In this document: in pieces, positions 13,552 to 16,625 of the stretch
Layout of the letters: each line of letters opens with the position of its first letter
Position numbering within the stretch: the first letter of the stretch is position 1
DNA from: Paracoccaceae bacterium
Lineage (GTDB): Bacteria; Pseudomonadota; Alphaproteobacteria; Rhodobacterales; Rhodobacteraceae
Direction: 5' to 3'
Length of the DNA: 16,625 nt
Assembly (NCBI GenBank): GCA_006227805.1
Contig: SBFT01000281.1
Location: 1-16,625 of the forward strand
Notes under the pieces: model-generated
What the model saw: only the letters and a program-made list of their open reading frames with translations
Database searches by the model: none
Told to the model about the DNA's origin: nothing
Made by a program: the position numbers and the translations under genes

Positions 13552-15170
13552 TGGACCTGATCGCCGACGCCCTCCTGATCCTTGCGCGCTGGGACGTCGC
13601 CCTGGCGCTTCTGGTGGGCTCGATCGGCGGCGTCCTGATCGGCGCGATCCCCGGCGTCGGTCCGCCCGTCGCCATCGCGATCCTTTTGCCCGCGACCTTC
13701 AGCATGGACCCGATCGTGGGCCTGACGGTGCTGCTGGGCATCTACGGGTCCTCGATGTATGGCGGCGCGATCCCCGCGATCCTGATCAACACGCCCGGCA
13801 CCGCCGTCAACGCGCTGACCACCTATGACGGCTATCCCATGACCACCCGGGGCGAGCCGCAGCGCGCCCTGTCGCTGGCCTATTCCGCGTCCTTCTTCGG
13901 CGGCATCTTCTCGGTGATCTGCCTGATCCTCTTCGCCCCTGTCCTGGCCCGTATCGCGCCCATGTTCGGCTCGCGCGAGATCTTCCTGGCCGCCCTTCTG
14001 GGCATCATCCTCGTGATCGTGGCGCATCGCGGCCAGACCCTGATCGCGGCGGCGCTGGCGGGTCTGGGCATCTTCATCCAGTCGGTGGGGCTGGAACCGG
14101 TCAAATACACCCAGCGCTACACCTTCGACCAACCCTTCCTGTCGGGCGGCATCGACCTGATCGTCGTCGTGATGGGCCTTTTCGCGCTGTCCCAGGCCTT
14201 CTACCTCCTGACCATGGAGGACGAGAAGACCCGGCTGGCCAGGCTGCGCAAGGGGCTGTTCCAGGGCCTGCGAGAACTGACCCGCCATCCCCGCGTCGCC
14301 ACCGTCTCGGCCTCCTTCGGGGTGATCATGGGCATCATTCCGGGCGTCGGCGAATTCACCGCGCAGTTCCTGTCCTACACCTATGCGCGCCGCACCTCGA
14401 AGCGGCCCCAGGACTTCGGGCGCGGCTCGTCCGAGGGGCTGATCGCGGCCGAGACCGCGAACAACGCCGTCCCCGCCGCCGCCATGGTGCCGCTTCTGGC
14501 GCTGGGCATCCCCGGCGAGGCGCTGACCGCGATGATGCTCTCGGTCTTCTACGTGCACAACGTCGTGCCCGGCCCGGGCCTGTTCCAGAACTCGATGGAC
14601 TTCGTCGTCGCCCTCTACATCTCGCTCCTGATCCTGAACGTGCTGGTCCTGGCCTTCCTGCTGGTCGCCACGAAACCCCTGATGCAGGTCGTTCGCATCC
14701 CCAACCGGTTCCTCGGCGTCTGCATCCTGACGCTCAGTTTCGTGGGCGTCTATTCGCTGCGGAACTCGGCCACCGATTGCCTGATCGCGGCCGGGTTCGG
14801 CGTCTTCGGCTATATCCTCAAGCGGCTGGAAATGCCGGTGGTGCCGATCATCCTGGGCATGGTCCTGGGCGGCATCATGGAGGTGAAGCTGCGCGCCGGG
14901 ATGGCACGCGTGAAGGAGCCTCTCGACTTCATCGACCGGCCCATCGCCTTCATCCTGTTCGTTGTAATCTTGCTTGTGCTCGCCGCCCATTTCCGCCGCA
15001 TCTGGCTGGAACGGGCCGAGCTGAAGGAGGCCGAATGGCAGACCAGACACGCATCGACACGCTTCGGCGGATTGATCTCGCGCCGCAAGAACTCCTTGTT
15101 GCGGGCGCGTGGACGCCAGGTGAGGGCGCGCCACTCGAGGTCACGTCCCCCATCGACGGATCGCGACTGA
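13551..15170 (+). CDS. tctA: TTT transporter large membrane subunit (TctA)
   Basis: TctA is the main channel-forming subunit of the carboxylate importer, with about 11-12 membrane segments. Family motifs are present in order: GGVLIGAIPGVGPPVAIA, YGGAIPAILINTPGTAVN, GIIPGVGEFTAQFLSY, AAETANNAVPAAAMVPLL and ALGIPGEALTAMM. The frame gives 539 residues from the ATG at 13551 (a GTG at 13548 is the alternative). The last 44 residues, from 15036 on, are arginine-rich, lack family character and run through the beginning of the aldehyde dehydrogenase gene in another frame. The normal family end is near the RAELKEAE stretch (residue 495). There a TGG codon (15036-15038) is one base away from TGA, so the tail looks like a lost stop or a sequence error. 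The gene body itself is intact. Confidence 0.94.
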   Translation: MDLIADALLILARWDVALALLVGSIGGVLIGAIPGVGPPVAIAILLPATFSMDPIVGLTVLLGIYGSSMYGGAIPAILINTPGTAVNALTTYDGYPMTTRGEPQRALSLAYSASFFGGIFSVICLILFAPVLARIAPMFGSREIFLAALLGIILVIVAHRGQTLIAAALAGLGIFIQSVGLEPVKYTQRYTFDQPFLSGGIDLIVVVMGLFALSQAFYLLTMEDEKTRLARLRKGLFQGLRELTRHPRVATVSASFGVIMGIIPGVGEFTAQFLSYTYARRTSKRPQDFGRGSSEGLIAAETANNAVPAAAMVPLLALGIPGEALTAMMLSVFYVHNVVPGPGLFQNSMDFVVALYISLLILNVLVLAFLLVATKPLMQVVRIPNRFLGVCILTLSFVGVYSLRNSATDCLIAAGFGVFGYILKRLEMPVVPIILGMVLGGIMEVKLRAGMARVKEPLDFIDRPIAFILFVVILLVLAAHFRRIWLERAELKEAEWQTRHASTRFGGLISRRKNSLLRARGRQVRARHSRSRPPSTDRD

Positions 15171-16504
15171 CCACGATCGCCTCGGCCAGCGCGGGGGATG
15201 TCGACCGCGCCGTCGCCGCCGCCCGCACCGCCTTCGCCGAGGGCCGCTGGTCGCGCGCAGCACCTGCGCAGCGCAAGAAGGTCCTGCACGCCATCGCCGA
15301 CGCGATCGAGGCGCAGGCGCTCGAGCTTGCGGTCCTGGGCGTGCGCGACAACGGCACGGAACTCGCCATGGCGCTCAAGGCCGAACCGGGCAGCGCCGCG
15401 GGCACGTTCCGCTACTACGCCGAGGCGCTCGACAAGGTCGCGGGCGAGATCGCGCCCACCGCACCGGATGTGCTGGGCCTGGTGCACCGTGCCCCGGTGG
15501 GCGTCGTCGCCGCAATCGTGCCCTGGAACTTCCCGCTGATGATCGGGGCGTGGAAACTGGCGCCCGCCTTGGCGATGGGCAATTCGGTCGTGCTGAAACC
15601 GGCCGAGACCGCGTCGCTGTCGCTCTTGCGGCTGGCGCGGATCTGCCTCGACTGCGGCCTGCCGCCGGGGGTTCTGAACGTGGTGACGGGCCCCGGCCAG
15701 ATCACCGGCGCGGCCTTGGCCGAACACATGGACGTGGACGTCCTGGCCTTCACGGGATCGGGCGCGACGGGGCGGAGGCTGCTCGAGGCGTCGGCCCGGT
15801 CGAACCTGAAACGGACATATCTCGAACTCGGCGGCAAATCCCCCAACATCGTCTTCGCCGATGCGCCCGACCTCGCCCATGCCGCGCGCGTCTCGGCCAT
15901 GGGCATCTTCCGCAATTCGGGCCAGGTCTGCGTCGCGGGATCGCGCCTGCTGGTGGAACGCGCCATCCATGACGAGTTCCTCGCGCTGCTGAAGGCCGAA
16001 GCGGAAGGCCTCCGCGTGGGCGATCCGCTCGACCCCGCGACGCAGGTGGGTGCGATCAATTCCGAGGCGCAGCTTGCCCGTGTGGCGGGTTTCATGCGCG
16101 AAGGCGATCTCGTCACGGGCGGCCGGCGCATCCTGCAGGACACCGGGGGCACCTATTTCGCACCCACCATCCTTTCAGGCATTGCCCCCACCGACCGCGT
16201 CTTCCGCGAGGAGGTCTTCGGCCCCGTCCTGACCGTCACCCCCTTCGACACCGAGGAAGAGGCCCTGCGGCTGGCCAATGCCACCGATTACGGGCTGGCG
16301 GCGGGCGTCTGGACCTCGCAACTGTCGCGGGCGCACCGGATGGTCGCGGGCATCCGCGCGGGCGTCGTCCATGTCAACACCTATGGCGGCGCGGACATGA
16401 CCGTTCCGCTCGGCGGCGTCGGCCAGTCCGGCAACGGGCATGACAAGTCGCTGCATGCGCTCGACAAGTATATCGACCTCAAGACGGCGTGGATCCAGCT
16501 ATGA
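15035..16504 (+). CDS. NAD(P)-dependent aldehyde dehydrogenase
   Basis: This is a 489-residue member of the aldehyde dehydrogenase superfamily, which oxidises an aldehyde to its acid with NAD(P). Catalytic features are complete: the oxyanion Asn165 in VPWNFPLMI, cofactor Lys188 in VVLKPAE, and the Rossmann FTGSGATGRRL (239-249). The general base is Glu264 in LELGGKSPN and the nucleophile is Cys299 in NSGQVCVAG. EEVFGP follows toward the C-terminus. The type resembles betaine-, gamma-glutamylaminobutyraldehyde- or succinate-semialdehyde dehydrogenases; which aldehyde is used cannot be told. The ATG at 15035 has a full AAGGAGG at 15024-15030, 4 bases upstream, inside the tctA end. The stop overlaps the next gene as ATGA. 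Its place behind a transporter and opposite an omega-aminotransferase suggests it oxidises the product of that enzyme (inference). Confidence 0.96.
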   Translation: MADQTRIDTLRRIDLAPQELLVAGAWTPGEGAPLEVTSPIDGSRLTTIASASAGDVDRAVAAARTAFAEGRWSRAAPAQRKKVLHAIADAIEAQALELAVLGVRDNGTELAMALKAEPGSAAGTFRYYAEALDKVAGEIAPTAPDVLGLVHRAPVGVVAAIVPWNFPLMIGAWKLAPALAMGNSVVLKPAETASLSLLRLARICLDCGLPPGVLNVVTGPGQITGAALAEHMDVDVLAFTGSGATGRRLLEASARSNLKRTYLELGGKSPNIVFADAPDLAHAARVSAMGIFRNSGQVCVAGSRLLVERAIHDEFLALLKAEAEGLRVGDPLDPATQVGAINSEAQLARVAGFMREGDLVTGGRRILQDTGGTYFAPTILSGIAPTDRVFREEVFGPVLTVTPFDTEEEALRLANATDYGLAAGVWTSQLSRAHRMVAGIRAGVVHVNTYGGADMTVPLGGVGQSGNGHDKSLHALDKYIDLKTAWIQL

Positions 16505-16625
16505 CAAAGACCATCCTGATCGCGGGCACCTACGACACCAAGGATGCCGAACTGACCTACCTGGCGGACGTGATCCGGGCGCAGGGCGGCGATGTGCTGC
16601 GCATGGATGTGGGCGTGCTGGGCGA
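16501..16625 (+). CDS. Tm-1-like ATP-binding (UPF0261) protein, 5' part, cut by right edge
   Basis: The 41 visible codons encode an N-terminus beginning MTKTILIAGTYDTKDAEL and continuing through LADVIRAQGGDVLRMDVGVLG. A short strand, a GTxDTK turn and a DVGVLG strand are the typical start of UPF0261/Tm-1-like proteins, which are usually about 400 residues. The plant Tm-1 protein of this family binds ATP and inhibits tobamovirus replication; the bacterial members have no firmly known reaction that I can name. The ATG overlaps the aldehyde dehydrogenase stop by 4 bases (ATGA), so the gene belongs to the same operon and probably the same catabolic pathway. The call rests on a short N-terminal match and could be checked by reading the rest of the gene. 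Confidence 0.82.
   Translation, partial: MTKTILIAGTYDTKDAELTYLADVIRAQGGDVLRMDVGVLG

Noticed and set aside
13500..15134. A 544-residue minus-strand open frame opposite tctA
   Set aside because: Asp/Gln/Arg/His-rich translation typical of the complement of hydrophobic membrane codons; not a gene.

Overview
The window is GC-rich throughout and reads as a chromosomal segment of an alphaproteobacterium, most likely a member of the Rhodobacteraceae (roseobacter/Paracoccus/Rhodobacter group). The basis is protein character, the strong G/C third-position bias that leaves long spurious frames open opposite every real gene, and the gene mix: urease, cyanide-insensitive bd oxidase, several tripartite tricarboxylate transporter (TTT) genes. 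No rRNA, tRNA, CRISPR array, insertion sequence or phage gene was seen. Coding density is high and no gap between genes exceeds about 160 bases.

Left part (1-3960). The 5' part of ureD (urease assembly) leaves the left edge on the minus strand. Behind it, also on the minus strand, is a class I glutamine amidotransferase-like hydrolase. Divergent from that hydrolase is a two-gene operon on the plus strand: a cytochrome P450 and a glutamine-synthetase-like gamma-glutamyl ligase. The divergent region holds a consensus-like -10 box and a perfect 12-bp palindrome. Ligase, oxygenase and gamma-glutamyl hydrolase together are what a 'glutamylate the amine, oxidise it, release it' pathway needs, as known for aniline and isopropylamine. 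A P450-based version of that pathway is the most interesting hypothesis in this window.

Middle (3961-9653). A hairpin closes the P450/ligase operon. It is followed by cydA-cydB for a short-Q-loop bd-type quinol oxidase (CIO type), then a mutL-rmuC pair overlapping by 4 bases (mismatch repair endonuclease and RmuC-family protein).

Right part (9654-16625). This is one metabolic locus built around a divergent promoter region. On the minus strand are an IclR-type regulator and a class III omega-aminotransferase, 2 bases apart. On the plus strand are tctC-tctB-tctA (periplasmic receptor plus two membrane subunits of a TTT carboxylate importer), an aldehyde dehydrogenase, and the start of a Tm-1-like (UPF0261) gene cut by the right edge. 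The IclR/tctC gap carries three half-sites of one inverted-repeat motif plus apparent face-to-face promoters, fitting an IclR-controlled switch. A simple reading is that the transporter brings in a carboxylate, probably an amino-carboxylate. The aminotransferase would turn its amine into an aldehyde and the dehydrogenase would oxidise that to an acid. The substrate cannot be read from the sequence.
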